64,000 nucleotides of DNA from CAWJHE01 sp963842455 (lineage in GTDB: Bacteria > Chloroflexota > Anaerolineae > Anaerolineales > UBA4823), in assembly GCA_963842455.1 (NCBI GenBank), contig CAWJHE010000017.1, positions 310,001 through 374,000 on the forward strand, in the 5' to 3' direction. This document shows positions 19,997-29,842 of the stretch, piece by piece; positions within the stretch are counted from its first letter, which is position 1; every line of letters starts with the position of its first letter. The notes beneath the pieces were generated by a model. It was given only the letters and a program-made list of their open reading frames with translations. It was not told the origin of the DNA and did no database searches. The translations under genes were made by a program, and so were the position numbers.

Positions 19997-21085
19997 TCAA
20001 CCCAATAAAATATCCAGATACTGATCCACCATGTGCTCCAAATCAAAAGCCTGTTCCGCACGCTGGCGCGCTGCTTTGCGAAAACGATCCTGGTTTATCA
20101 GGATTTCTTGCGCAGCCTCAGCCAGTCCCTGCACATGCGGAGGCTCCAAACGCCAGGGGTTTCCGCCATAAGGAACAATGCGTCCTGCGTCACCGGTAAC
20201 CAGTTCTGGCAATGCGCCGGTATCAAAAGCAATCACAGGCAGACCGCAGGCTAAAGCTTCTATCACCGAATTGGGGCAGGCAGCATTGATGTCTGAGGAA
20301 TACAACAGGTGAGCTGAACGGTCGATTTGGGGAATTTCATCTCTATTCACCAGTCCAGCCCAAACCAGTCTCATCTGATTGGATGCCTGACCTTCTGCCA
20401 GGTAACGATTCCAATAATTTTGAACTTCGGGGGACACCTTGCCGACGACCATTAACTCGATTGTGCGCTGATTGACTCCCGAACAGGTAGCTAATTTTTG
20501 CGCAACCCCTACGGCTGCTTGCAGTCCTTGTTCATAACCACCCATTAAACTGCCTTCCACCATCAACAGACGCCAGCTTTCTGCGGGAAGAGAAGCAACC
20601 CCTTCGGGCGAGTAGGCATTCAGATTGACGCCATTGTAAACCACCTGGCTCTTGGCGCGGGCAATACCATAAGTGTCCTGCCACCAACGGCGCACAAACT
20701 CACTCTGGTAAACAATCACATTCGCAATACGAGAACGAAGCAGAGACAGGATGAAATTTCCATACTCAGCCCTCAGGTAATGTCTCAGGTCACCAATCAG
20801 ATTATTCTTGTTCGTAGGATGCGTAGGAAGGCGGTGCATCCAATTCATACCGTCCAGGCGTTGGACAATAGGGATTCCTTTTCGCCCGGCGCGCCACAAT
20901 CCGCTCAGTTTGCGAGTGCCGCCGATCACCAGAACAGCCTGGTAGGGTTCATCCTGTAAATCATAGCAGACTTGAATGCCGCGCTTTTCCAGCCCTTGAG
21001 AAAACTTATGCTGGAAGGAAACCATACCTCCCACGCCAGACAACTTTGGCAGTATACAGATACGCGCGGACGACTTATTCTGCAT
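19997..21085 (-). CDS. Glycosyltransferase family 4 (GT-B)
   Basis: 362 residues. The N-terminal glycine-rich loop GVGGMVSFQHKFSQGL binds in the acceptor domain, and VVYNGVNLNAYSP plus CPNSVIEALACGLPVIAFDTGALPE (shown in two adjoining parts) is the family-4 nucleotide-sugar region with the conserved Glu. The start overlaps the end of the hexapeptide acyltransferase gene by 11 bases, which indicates co-translation. Sugar specificity is unknown. Confidence 0.85.
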   Translation of the reverse strand: MQNKSSARICILPKLSGVGGMVSFQHKFSQGLEKRGIQVCYDLQDEPYQAVLVIGGTRKLSGLWRAGRKGIPIVQRLDGMNWMHRLPTHPTNKNNLIGDLRHYLRAEYGNFILSLLRSRIANVIVYQSEFVRRWWQDTYGIARAKSQVVYNGVNLNAYSPEGVASLPAESWRLLMVEGSLMGGYEQGLQAAVGVAQKLATCSGVNQRTIELMVVGKVSPEVQNYWNRYLAEGQASNQMRLVWAGLVNRDEIPQIDRSAHLLYSSDINAACPNSVIEALACGLPVIAFDTGALPELVTGDAGRIVPYGGNPWRLEPPHVQGLAEAAQEILINQDRFRKAARQRAEQAFDLEHMVDQYLDILLG

Positions 21086-21530
21086 CTAAACCCTCACGCG
21101 CCCCAATACAATGAGCCGGGATGCCTGCCCAAATTTCCATCTCTCCAGTCGACTCAAGCAGCACAGCATTTGCCCCTACAACGGTTCCCTGACCTACTCG
21201 CATAACTCCGTGTTTGCACAGGATTTTTGCACCCGGACATAGAATAACATGATCTTCAATCACAATGCCTTCAAAAGTAGAAGCTGACATCGGACGATGA
21301 ATATCGGCCCTTCCGAGGGTTACTCCTGGATATATTTTCACATGATTTCCAATGACTGTGCTAGAGTGAATTACCACCCCAACGCCGCCATGTGCTAATT
21401 CAAAATTTTCCCCCACAGGGACTTTGAGGGGAATCTCAACTCCCAACATTTTGAGCATGTAATAAGCCAGTTTACCGACCAAAGGCAGCCGCCTGGCATA
21501 CACCAGGCTTGTTGGAAGATCACGAGCCAT
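21075..21530 (-). CDS. Serine-acetyltransferase-like hexapeptide (LbH) acyltransferase
   Basis: 151 residues, shorter than cysteine-pathway CysE. The left-handed beta-helix repeats are visible from about residue 45 (HGGVGVVIHSSTVIGNHV, GIVIEDHVILCPGAKIL, VVGANAVLLE), closed by EIWAGIPAHCIG. The catalytic His lies in HGGVGV. It is the first gene of the minus-strand glycan cluster, so acetylation of a sugar or amino-sugar is more likely than serine acetylation; this is inference from context. It is divergent from lexA with a 179-base gap. Confidence 0.78.
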   Translation of the reverse strand: MARDLPTSLVYARRLPLVGKLAYYMLKMLGVEIPLKVPVGENFELAHGGVGVVIHSSTVIGNHVKIYPGVTLGRADIHRPMSASTFEGIVIEDHVILCPGAKILCKHGVMRVGQGTVVGANAVLLESTGEMEIWAGIPAHCIGAREGLDAE

Positions 21531-21625
21531 TCATTTATTCCTTTAATTGTTCCAAAGATAACTGTACATGAACTAAGATTATGCCACAGGAATGAAAACA
21601 AGCATAGATTCGGAAATAAAAATCC

Positions 21626-21654
21626 TTGACACAGAACGGATGTTCGATTATAAT
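21626..21654 (+). promoter_or_regulatory. Sigma-70-type lexA promoter with an SOS box in the spacer
   Basis: TTGACA at 21626-21631 and TATAAT at 21649-21654, separated by exactly 17 bases: a consensus promoter. Inside the spacer is GAACGGATGTTC (21634-21645), a perfect GAAC-N4-GTTC palindrome that matches the Gram-positive-type LexA box. A LexA dimer here would cover the promoter and block RNA polymerase, giving negative autoregulation and induction on DNA damage. Confidence 0.88.
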
Positions 21655-21709
21655 GAAAGTAGCACAAATAATCGAATTATTCGGCTGGCTAAACCCTGGG
21701 AGAAATACC

Positions 21710-22486
21710 ATGATGGCTCGAAAACGCAGCAAAACACTCACTGAGAGACAAATACGAATACTAGACGTCCTGGAAAAATTCCAGGAACGCAACGGGTATC
21801 CACCCTCAATCCGAGAAATCTGCGACAATGCCAGAATTTCTTCTACTTCCGTAGTTAATTACTACTTGGATCAATTAGAAGAAATGCAGTATATCGAACG
21901 TGATGGACGGGTTTCCAGAGGCATTCGCTTATTGAAACCCTTATCCGAAATCGAAGCGGCCCCTTCTCCCCTGGGGGCAGTCACAGCCGCCGCCAAGAAT
22001 GCAGCCGCGGCTTTACAGCAAACTGCCAGCGAAGTCGGCAGGTCCTTCAGCGAATTATTGCAGATCCCCATGGTAGGACGTATTGCCGCTGGCTCTCCCT
22101 TGCCCATCCCCTCCTCCGACTTCTCTTACTACGATGCGGATAGTATGGTGGATGTAGCTGCAAGCTTATTGCCGGGCAACGAAAAAGGCTCTGAGCTATT
22201 TGCCCTGGAGGTCCAGGGAGACTCCATGATTGATGCCATGGTCTACGACGGCGATATTGTGGTGATGAAACCAGCTCACGAAGCAACCAATGGCGAAATG
22301 GTCGCAGTTTGGCTAGAAGACCGTGATGAAACCACATTGAAATACTTCTATTCCGAAAAAGGTCGCGTACGCTTGCAACCCGCCAACCCCACCATGAAGC
22401 CGATCATGATTGATGATCCGACGACTGTTAAAATTCAAGGCAAGGTTGTCATGGTCATCCGGCAGGTGAAAGGTTTGGCAGCATAA
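21710..22486 (+). CDS. lexA: LexA repressor
   Basis: 258 residues from ATG 21710 (GGGAG 7 bases upstream); a second ATG follows directly. The N-terminal winged helix starts LTERQIRILDVLEKF and has the recognition region SSTSVVNYYLDQLE. The linker is longer than in E. coli and alanine-rich. The S24 peptidase part shows the cleavage pair Ala-Gly in GRIAAGSP, the nucleophile in QGDSMIDAMVYDGD and the general-base Lys in TTLKYFYSEKGR. It represses SOS genes until RecA filaments trigger self-cleavage. An SOS box sits in its own promoter, and a terminator follows. Confidence 0.95.
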   Translation: MMARKRSKTLTERQIRILDVLEKFQERNGYPPSIREICDNARISSTSVVNYYLDQLEEMQYIERDGRVSRGIRLLKPLSEIEAAPSPLGAVTAAAKNAAAALQQTASEVGRSFSELLQIPMVGRIAAGSPLPIPSSDFSYYDADSMVDVAASLLPGNEKGSELFALEVQGDSMIDAMVYDGDIVVMKPAHEATNGEMVAVWLEDRDETTLKYFYSEKGRVRLQPANPTMKPIMIDDPTTVKIQGKVVMVIRQVKGLAA

Positions 22487-22510
22487 TACCGGAGAACTTT
22501 TCCAAGTTTC

Positions 22511-22542
22511 AAAAGCGGCTGTGAATTCATAGCCGCTTTTTT
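22511..22542 (+). terminator. Intrinsic terminator after lexA
   Basis: Ten-base stem AAAAGCGGCT/AGCCGCTTTT with a 10-base loop and a run of six Ts, 24 bases after the lexA stop. Confidence 0.88.
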
Positions 22543-22653
22543 GTTCCAGCCAAACAGTCTATTTCATTTTTTCAACGCGGAAATTTAGACTAATCACATA
22601 GAGAAGGTTGCCAAATCGTTGGGAGGCATTTATACTTTGGCACAGGAGGCTCT

Positions 22654-24384
22654 ATGTCAACATTAGATCTCACACCTTTAACCACTCAACTGGAAAATTT
22701 TTCCACTCAAGGGCGAGAAGCCTTATTGCCAGCCCTGCATTTAGCTCAATCCATTTATGGCTACCTGCCAGAAGCTGTTGCTGCTGAAATTGGCAGGATC
22801 TTGCATGTCCCCCTGGCAGATGTCAACGGTGTCATCGAGTTTTACAGCCTGTTCTATAAAGAACCGGTTGGCAAGAAAGTTATTCGGATTTGTACAGATC
22901 CGGTTTGCTGTATGGCTGGCAGCGAAGGTGTGATGGAAGCTGTGACGAAAAAATTGGGGCTGAGGCCGGGAGAGACCAGCCCAGATGGACAATTTACCAT
23001 CGAGCCTTCTTCCTGCCTGGGCATGTGCGAACACGCGCCTTCTATGTTAGTGAATGAAACTGCCATTGCCAAAGCTCACCCCTCACAAGTCGCTTACCTG
23101 GTAGATGGTATTGGTAAACGCCCTCACGGCATCATTGGTGGAGATGTACACTGGCTAACAGCCAACTGTGGCAAAGAAAGACCAACCACCTATCTTGAAT
23201 ACGTTGACAATGGCGGTTACCAGGGCTTAAAAACAGCCATGGCTAAAACGCCTGCCGAAGTGATCGACGAAGTCAAAAAGTCTGGGCTGGTAGGCAGAGG
23301 CGGAGCAGCTTTCCCCACAGGGATCAAATGGGAAGGTGCAGCCAGGGCAGAAGCGGAAATTAAATACGTGGTCTGCAATGCTGATGAATCAGAGCCTGGC
23401 ACCTTTAAGGATCGCGTCCTACTGGAAGAAGACCCGCACCGCATTCTTGAAGGCACGATAATCGCTGGTTACGCGATTGGAGCAAATAAAGGATATGTGT
23501 ATGTGCGTGGTGAGTATCCATATGCCTCTCGAGTCATTTCTAAAGCCATTGAAGAAGCCTATCAGCACAATATCCTTGGGAAAAACGTCCTTGGCTCAGC
23601 GTTCAATTTTGACCTGGAATTACGCATCGGCGCCGGCGCTTATATTTGTGGGGAAGAAACCGCTTTGTTCGAATCCATCGAAGGCAAACGCGGCTTTCCC
23701 AGGCTGAAACCCCCCTTTCCCACCACCCATGGTCTTTTCGGCGCTCCGACCGTGATCAACAATGTAGAAACATTATGCAACATCCCCACGATCATCGAAC
23801 GCGGGGCTGACGCTTACCGGCAGCTTGGCACTGAAAAATCTCCCGGCAGTAAATTATTCTGCCTTTCCGGTGATGTCGTCCGTCCTGGATTATACGAAGT
23901 TCCATTTGGCGCAACCCTGCGGCACCTGATCTACGATCTGGCTGGTGGACTGCCTGAAGGACGCAGCCTGCAGGCTATTCTTCTAGGTGGAGCAGCTGGG
24001 GCTTTCACCACCCCAGATCAGTTGGATATTCGTATGACCTTTGAAGACCTGAGAAACGCCGGCTTGCCGCTTGGCTCTGGCGTTGTCCTGGTGATCGATG
24101 ACCGGCATAACCTGCGCCATTTCCTCAAGACCCTGGCGCGCTTTTTCGCCCATGAATCTTGCGGAAAATGTTATCCATGCCAGCTTGGCACGCAACGCCA
24201 GTATGAAATCCTGCAACGGCTTTCGGATGGCGCCTTTTTACCAGGAGATAAAGAACGCCTGCTAGATGTCGGATGGACTATGACAGATGCATCCATCTGC
24301 GGCCTGGGTCAAACTGCCGCTATGGCCGTGATGAGCGCCATCAAACTATGGCCATCTTTATTCGAAGTAAACCCTGGAGACTAA
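22654..24384 (+). CDS. NuoE-NuoF fusion: NADH-binding diaphorase subunit of the formate dehydrogenase
   Basis: 576 residues. Residues 1 to about 160 are a NuoE-type thioredoxin-like [2Fe-2S] domain (CTDPVCCMAG, CLGMCEHAPSMLVN). The rest is NuoF: FMN/NADH site GRGGAAFPTGIKW (about 213) and GAGAYICGEETAL (about 327), then the [4Fe-4S] motif ESCGKCYPCQLGT (about 502). It exchanges electrons between NAD(H) and the iron-sulfur chain. The next genes encode a HoxU-like subunit and a molybdenum/tungsten formate dehydrogenase, so this is the diaphorase arm of a soluble NAD-linked (possibly bifurcating) formate dehydrogenase. AGGAGG precedes the ATG. Confidence 0.9.
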   Translation: MSTLDLTPLTTQLENFSTQGREALLPALHLAQSIYGYLPEAVAAEIGRILHVPLADVNGVIEFYSLFYKEPVGKKVIRICTDPVCCMAGSEGVMEAVTKKLGLRPGETSPDGQFTIEPSSCLGMCEHAPSMLVNETAIAKAHPSQVAYLVDGIGKRPHGIIGGDVHWLTANCGKERPTTYLEYVDNGGYQGLKTAMAKTPAEVIDEVKKSGLVGRGGAAFPTGIKWEGAARAEAEIKYVVCNADESEPGTFKDRVLLEEDPHRILEGTIIAGYAIGANKGYVYVRGEYPYASRVISKAIEEAYQHNILGKNVLGSAFNFDLELRIGAGAYICGEETALFESIEGKRGFPRLKPPFPTTHGLFGAPTVINNVETLCNIPTIIERGADAYRQLGTEKSPGSKLFCLSGDVVRPGLYEVPFGATLRHLIYDLAGGLPEGRSLQAILLGGAAGAFTTPDQLDIRMTFEDLRNAGLPLGSGVVLVIDDRHNLRHFLKTLARFFAHESCGKCYPCQLGTQRQYEILQRLSDGAFLPGDKERLLDVGWTMTDASICGLGQTAAMAVMSAIKLWPSLFEVNPGD

Positions 24385-24385
24385 C

Positions 24386-25087
24386 ATGACCCAAGCAATT
24401 ACTTTGACCATCGACGAACAAACCATTCAGGTTGCCCCTGGAACTACGATCTTAGAAGCCGCACGATCCCTGGGCATCGAAATCCCTACCATCTGTGTGC
24501 ACGAAGCGACCAAGGCAAACGCCCTGTGCCGTACCTGCGTGGTAGAAGTAGAAGGCATGCGCGTCCTGGCAGCCTCATGCGTTGCCCAGGTCAGTGAAGG
24601 CATGGTGGTACATACTCGCTCTGAGAGGGTCGAACGCAGTCGCAAGACCATATTGGAAATGCTGGCAGCCTCCATCGATCTTTCGGAGGCGCCTGCCATC
24701 CAAACGATGATGCACGATTACCAGGTAGATCCATCCAGGTTCCCGGATGCCATTCGCCGTAACCCTCCCGTGATGGATGACAACCCCATGTATATCCGGG
24801 ATTACGAGAAATGCGTGCTGTGCTGGCGCTGCGTTCAAGTTTGTGCTGAAGATGCCCAGTACACCTATGCCATCAATTTCTCCGGCAGAGGCTTTGAAAC
24901 ACAGATTGCCACCTTCTTCGACAAACCCCTTCCGTTATCTACCTGTGTATTCTGCGGACAATGCATTGGCGTATGCCCCACGAACGCATTGAAGCCCAAA
25001 CGAGAGTGGCTGTTAGAGCAGGGTCTCTCGTCGGAAGCCATTGTTACCATGACCCAATCCGAGCGCCGAAAGCGTCGCAAAGAATAA
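24386..25087 (+). CDS. HoxU/NuoG-N-terminal-like iron-sulfur subunit
   Basis: 233 residues. An N-terminal [2Fe-2S] ferredoxin domain has cysteines in ICVHEATKANALCRTCVVE (from about residue 37), then the His/Cys cluster helix region, then two [4Fe-4S] motifs, CVLCWRCVQVCAE (about 143) and CVFCGQCIGVCP (about 186). This is the electron-wire part of NuoG without its molybdopterin-like domain, as in HoxU of soluble hydrogenases. It should link the diaphorase subunit (stop 1 base upstream of this ATG) to the catalytic subunit encoded 13 bases downstream. Confidence 0.9.
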   Translation: MTQAITLTIDEQTIQVAPGTTILEAARSLGIEIPTICVHEATKANALCRTCVVEVEGMRVLAASCVAQVSEGMVVHTRSERVERSRKTILEMLAASIDLSEAPAIQTMMHDYQVDPSRFPDAIRRNPPVMDDNPMYIRDYEKCVLCWRCVQVCAEDAQYTYAINFSGRGFETQIATFFDKPLPLSTCVFCGQCIGVCPTNALKPKREWLLEQGLSSEAIVTMTQSERRKRRKE

Positions 25088-25100
25088 CCTGGAGGATCTG

Positions 25101-27262
25101 ATGATCGAACCCAAGCGTGTTGTCTCCACTACCTGTCCCTACTGCGGCGTTGGCTGCAATCTGCAATTGCATCTTAAAGATGACTATATCTATAAGGTCG
25201 GTTCTGATTTTAAGAGCGTAGTAAACCATGGCAACCTGTGCGTTAAAGGCCGCTTCGGTTACGACTTTATCTACCACCCCAGGCGAGTTACCACGCCTTT
25301 GATCCGGAAAAACCCTCAAATTGCCGGTCAACGCACTCAAGCTTTTGACCCGTCTGAATGGGTACAGGTCACCTGGGACGAGGCTCTGGATACCATAGCC
25401 GACCGGTTGGTTGAAATTTATCGCCGGGATGGACCGGATGCCCTGGCTGTTTATGGCTGCGCCAAAGCCACCAATGAGGATAACTACCTGCTGCAGAAGA
25501 TGTACCGCGCCCTGTTTCGCACCAATCACATCGATCATTGCACCAGGTTATGCCATGCCGGTTCCGTGGTTGCTCTCCAACAAGCTGTCGGTTCTTCGGC
25601 CATGAGTAACACAGCCGCTGAAGTTATCCAAAGCGATTGTTTTATCGTCACCGGTTCAAACACCACAGAAAATCACCCCATCATTTCTCTACAAATGAAA
25701 GCCGCCGTCGAGAAATACGGGGCAAAAATGATCGTCATCGATCCCCGTCGCCTGGAGCTGGTGGACTTTGCCGAGCTCTGGCTGCCGCTGAAACCTGGCC
25801 CAATGTCCCTCTGTTTACGGCCATGGCGCATGTGATCATCCAGGAGGGGCTGGTCAATCATGATTTTATCCGCGAGCGGACAGAAGGTTATGAAGAATTT
25901 GCTCGTTCGGTGGAAAAATTCACACCTGAATATGCCGAATCGATCTCTGGCGTCGATCGCGATCTGATTCGCAAGGCTGCACGCATGTATGCAAACGCAG
26001 AAAGAGCCGGCATTTATTGGGGCATGGGTATTTCTCAACTTTCTCACGGAACGGCCTCTGCCCTGGCGCTGATCCACCTGGCCTTTCTAACCGGGCACAT
26101 TGGGCGCGAGGGTACCGGACTAAACCCTTTGCGCGGTCAAAACAACGTTCAAGGCACATCCGACATGGGCACAATGCCCTTCCATTATCCCGGATATATG
26201 CGTGTTGATGACCCAGCCAATGCCGCCCATTGGGAAAAAATCTGGAACATCGAAGCAGGTGGCTTAAACCGTCAATTGGGGCTTACCACCACCGAAATCC
26301 TTTCCCATGCCCATCCTGGCGGTATTCGCTCACTTTACATTATGGGAGAAAACCCCATGATGAGTGAACCCAACCTGAATTTGACCTACAAACATATGCA
26401 GCAACTGGAGTTTGTTGTAGCGCAAGATTTGTTCATCAACGAATCCGGAGCTTTTGCAGATGTTTTTCTTCCTGCTGTCTCCTGGGCCGAAAAAGAAGGC
26501 ACGTTCACTAACACAGATCGCCGGGTACAGAGGGTGCGGCAAGCGCTTTCTCCACGCGGCAATTCAAAACCAGATTGGCAGATTATCTGTGAACTGGCAA
26601 AACGTATTGAAAGCCGGCTTGAGCGTAAAACCAGTGCAGGCTGGGATTACCAAGACCCAGCGGATATCATGGCAGAAATTGGGCGCGCTGTGCCCGATTA
26701 CGCCGGCATTCGCTATGATCGCATCGCCAAAACCGGTTTGCAGGTCCCCGTTTGGGACGAGCAGCACCCTGGAACACCCTACCTTTTCTCCAAAGAATTC
26801 CCACGTGGTAAAGGAAAATTCCATCCTCTGGAATTCATCCCACCTGTTGAGGAAACCGATGATGAATACCCCTTTATCTTGACCACAGGAAGAGTTCTCG
26901 AACATTGGCATGGCGGTACGATGACTCGCCATTCGCAATTAGATGCACTTTATCCCGAAGCTCTGGTTGAAATCAATCCGGTTGATGCCAGCATGCTTGG
27001 GATAATCGACGGACAAAGCGTTCGAGTGACCTCACGGCGCGGCTCTGTTGTATTACGGACCGCCGTCACAGAGAAAACGACTGCTGGGGTGGTATTCATC
27101 CCCTTCCATTTTCATGAAGCAGCTGCCAATCTCTTAACCATCGACGCCTTGGACCCCCAGGCAAAAATCCCGGAATTCAAAGCCTGCGCTGTACAAGTAT
27201 TTCCAGCACGCGAGATAGATTTGGTCAACCCACAGGTGCGAGTGTCTCGGGGACGATATTAA
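25101..27262 (+). CDS. Formate dehydrogenase catalytic subunit (Mo/W-bisMGD, cysteine type), with an apparent frameshift
   Basis: The first part (25101-25835) starts with the [4Fe-4S] motif CPYCGVGC plus a fourth Cys in GNLCVKGRFGYDF. The active-site loop is RLCHAGSV with Cys151 where other enzymes have selenocysteine, followed by the conserved His. At about 25799-25802 one base is missing: LWLPLKPG should continue NVPLFTAMAHVIIQEG, which is found in the next frame and runs to 27262. The C-terminal molydopterin-dinucleotide-binding domain is complete (TGRVLEHWHGGTMTRHS). Repaired length is about 720 residues. It oxidises formate, or reduces CO2, with the two upstream electron-transfer subunits. 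Confidence 0.9.
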
Positions 27263-27283
27263 TTAGTAAAGCAGGAAGAGCAA

Positions 27284-27694
27284 ATGAAGATTCAACCCTT
27301 ATCAAAAGCGACGGTCTTACAGCCCATGCTTAACCCTACCGGAGAATCAGTATATGAGCTGATTGGCAACAGCACCAGGATCATGCCGGTAGCCCATCCC
27401 GACCTTGTGGAAGAGCATCCTCAAGCAGCAAACCACAGCGTGGCTCAAATTATCATTGAAACCGGATCAGCTTCCCAGCCACATTACCACAAAATTTGCC
27501 AGGAAAGCTACTTCATCCTTTCCGGGCAGGCGAGAATGCGAATAGACGAGCAAGTTATCGATCTACAACCAGGTCAGGCCTGCCTGATCTTGCCTGGCCA
27601 GGTTCATCAGATTGTGAACGATTCCAGCCAGCCATTGGAATTCCTGGCTGTTTGTGTGCCAGCCTGGTTCGCTAGCGACTCGGTCTATGTTTAG
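27284..27694 (+). CDS. Cupin-domain protein
   Basis: 136 residues, single-domain cupin. Motif 1 includes SQPHYHKICQESYFILSG with metal-ligand candidates His, His and Glu, and motif 2 contains LPGQVHQIVND with the last His. It starts 21 bases after the formate dehydrogenase gene with AGGAAGAG upstream, and HyuA follows 31 bases later. Small cupins are often sugar or small-molecule isomerases, dioxygenases or binding proteins; the substrate cannot be deduced. Confidence 0.72.
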   Translation: MKIQPLSKATVLQPMLNPTGESVYELIGNSTRIMPVAHPDLVEEHPQAANHSVAQIIIETGSASQPHYHKICQESYFILSGQARMRIDEQVIDLQPGQACLILPGQVHQIVNDSSQPLEFLAVCVPAWFASDSVYV

Positions 27695-27725
27695 TTTTTG
27701 ATATCTGCAGTAAAAGCATGCTTCT

Positions 27726-29822
27726 ATGACGCCTACCCCACAGGAGCCGGCACTGAAAACATCTCCGCTACGTGTTGGCATCGATATCGGTGGAACTTTC
27801 ACGGATTTTGTCGTTTACAACCCGGATGACGGGGATATACAGCGCTTCAAACTGCTTTCCGACCCGAGCAACCCCGCAGATACAGTAATTAAAGGGTTGG
27901 ATAGAATTTTTTCAGGTGGTGAATACGGAAAGAAACCAGCCCAAATCATCCATGGTTCAACCGTTGCCACAAACGCCCTGCTGGAGAGAAAAGGCGCTAT
28001 CACAGCCTTCATTACTACCACAGGCTTCAAAGATATCCTGCAGATAGGCAGGCAAAACCGGCCCGAGCTATACAATTTCTTTTTCACCCCTTCCGAGCAT
28101 CTTACGCCTCCCGAATTGTGCTTTGAAATCAACGAGCGTGTCAATTCACACGGAGATATATTACTTGAACCTGACTTGCGACAAGCTCAGGACTTGATCC
28201 TGGCACTCAAAAAGAACCAGGTTGAATCGGTGGCAATCTGTTTCTTGTTTTCTTTTCTGCGTCCAAGCCACGAACAAAACCTTGCCCAATTATTAAGAGA
28301 AGCCGGTTTTCACGTTTCAGCTTCTAGCGAGATCTTACCGGAATATCGGGAATATGAACGCGCCAGTACCACAGCCATCAACGCCTATGTTTCGCCAGTT
28401 CTTGATCGTTATCTTCACCAATTAGAATCAGCCTTACCTTCAGCACACAGCTTGCGGATCATGCAATCAAATGGCGGCAATATCAGCACCCAAGAAGCGC
28501 GCCGCAATGGCGTACGCTGCATCCTTTCTGGTCCGGCTGGAGGGGTCATTGGGGCGCGCCTGACCGGCGCCTGGGCAAACGAAGCTATAGCAGATTTCTC
28601 CCCATCGATTCCCGATCCGGCTAAACTGATAAAACTCATCACCTTCGACATGGGAGGTACATCTACAGATGTCTCTCTGATCGATGGCGAGCCACAAACG
28701 ACCACAGACGCAACCATCAGCGGCTATCCCATCCGCATTCCCATCCTGGATATACACACCATCGGGGCAGGCGGCGGTTCTATCGCATACCTGGATGCTG
28801 GAGGAGCATTACGTGTAGGACCTGAAAGCGCCGGGGCAGACCCTGGACCAGCCTGTTATGGTAAGGGCGATCTTCCCACCGTCACCGACGCCAACCTGGT
28901 CTTGGGTCGCTTGTTACCCCAAAGTTTTCTGGGAGGCGAGATGCCTCTAGATGGGGAGCGCGCCTTTCACGCCCTTTCTCGGTTAGGAAAAGAGATGGGC
29001 ATGGATGCTGATCGGGCTGCACTTGGCGTGATCGCCGTTGCCAATGCTCACATGGAACGCGCCCTGCGCTTGATCTCTGTCGAGCGCGGTTATGACCCTC
29101 GCCGTTTTAGCTTAATGGCCTTTGGAGGCGCAGGCGGTTTACACGCCGTAGACCTGGCCCGCCGTTTGGGAATCCCAACGGTGATTGCTCCACCACTGGC
29201 ATCAACCCTGTCTGCCTTCGGCATGTTAGCAGCTGATGTGGTCAAAGATTACACCCAAACGGTGATGTTGCCAGGCAATACACCTCAGCAGCAGATCATG
29301 GATCTACTCGAACCTTTCATCCATCGCGGCCGGGAGGAAATTCAAGCCCAAGGGATCGCTGCGCAAAAAATTATGATCGAAACTTTTCTGGATATGAGGT
29401 ATACCGGTCAATCCTATGAACTGACCGTTCCCTTCACTTCTCAAGTCTTATCTAACTTTCATGCACTGCACCAGCAAACCTATGGTTATTCCTTGCAGGA
29501 TGCCCCCGTTGAAATAGTTAATGTGCGCGTGCGCGCCACCGGTCTGGTCGAACCGCCATCTGCCAGGTGCTACCCTGTTGAAAGCACTGATCCGGGAAAG
29601 GCGCTCATAGGCCGTTTTCCGGTCATTTTCTCCAGGCAAAGCCAGGAAATTCCTTTCTTCCGTGCTGAACAATTGCACCCTGGAAACCAAATAGCAGGGC
29701 CTGCGGTTCTAATTCGATCCGACACTACTTTGTTGATCGGACACCAGGATCAATTGGTAGTTGACCCTTATCTAAACCTGATCGTCACCCTGGGACGACA
29801 AGAGTCAACAACTACCAACTGA
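27726..29822 (+). CDS. hyuA: Hydantoinase/oxoprolinase subunit A (HyuA-like)
   Basis: 698 residues, full family length. The N-terminal domain has the ASKHA-type phosphate loop GIDIGGTFTDFVVYN and GSTVATNALLERKGA. The central domain has ILSGPAGGVIGARL, TFDMGGTSTDVSLIDG and IGAGGGSIAYLD. This family opens lactam rings with ATP (5-oxoproline, N-methylhydantoin), and some members act on other substrates such as acetone. It pairs with the B subunit encoded 20 bases downstream. The true substrate is not deducible. Confidence 0.88.
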   Translation: MTPTPQEPALKTSPLRVGIDIGGTFTDFVVYNPDDGDIQRFKLLSDPSNPADTVIKGLDRIFSGGEYGKKPAQIIHGSTVATNALLERKGAITAFITTTGFKDILQIGRQNRPELYNFFFTPSEHLTPPELCFEINERVNSHGDILLEPDLRQAQDLILALKKNQVESVAICFLFSFLRPSHEQNLAQLLREAGFHVSASSEILPEYREYERASTTAINAYVSPVLDRYLHQLESALPSAHSLRIMQSNGGNISTQEARRNGVRCILSGPAGGVIGARLTGAWANEAIADFSPSIPDPAKLIKLITFDMGGTSTDVSLIDGEPQTTTDATISGYPIRIPILDIHTIGAGGGSIAYLDAGGALRVGPESAGADPGPACYGKGDLPTVTDANLVLGRLLPQSFLGGEMPLDGERAFHALSRLGKEMGMDADRAALGVIAVANAHMERALRLISVERGYDPRRFSLMAFGGAGGLHAVDLARRLGIPTVIAPPLASTLSAFGMLAADVVKDYTQTVMLPGNTPQQQIMDLLEPFIHRGREEIQAQGIAAQKIMIETFLDMRYTGQSYELTVPFTSQVLSNFHALHQQTYGYSLQDAPVEIVNVRVRATGLVEPPSARCYPVESTDPGKALIGRFPVIFSRQSQEIPFFRAEQLHPGNQIAGPAVLIRSDTTLLIGHQDQLVVDPYLNLIVTLGRQESTTTN

Positions 29823-29842
29823 GCCAACAGGAGCATCCAACG

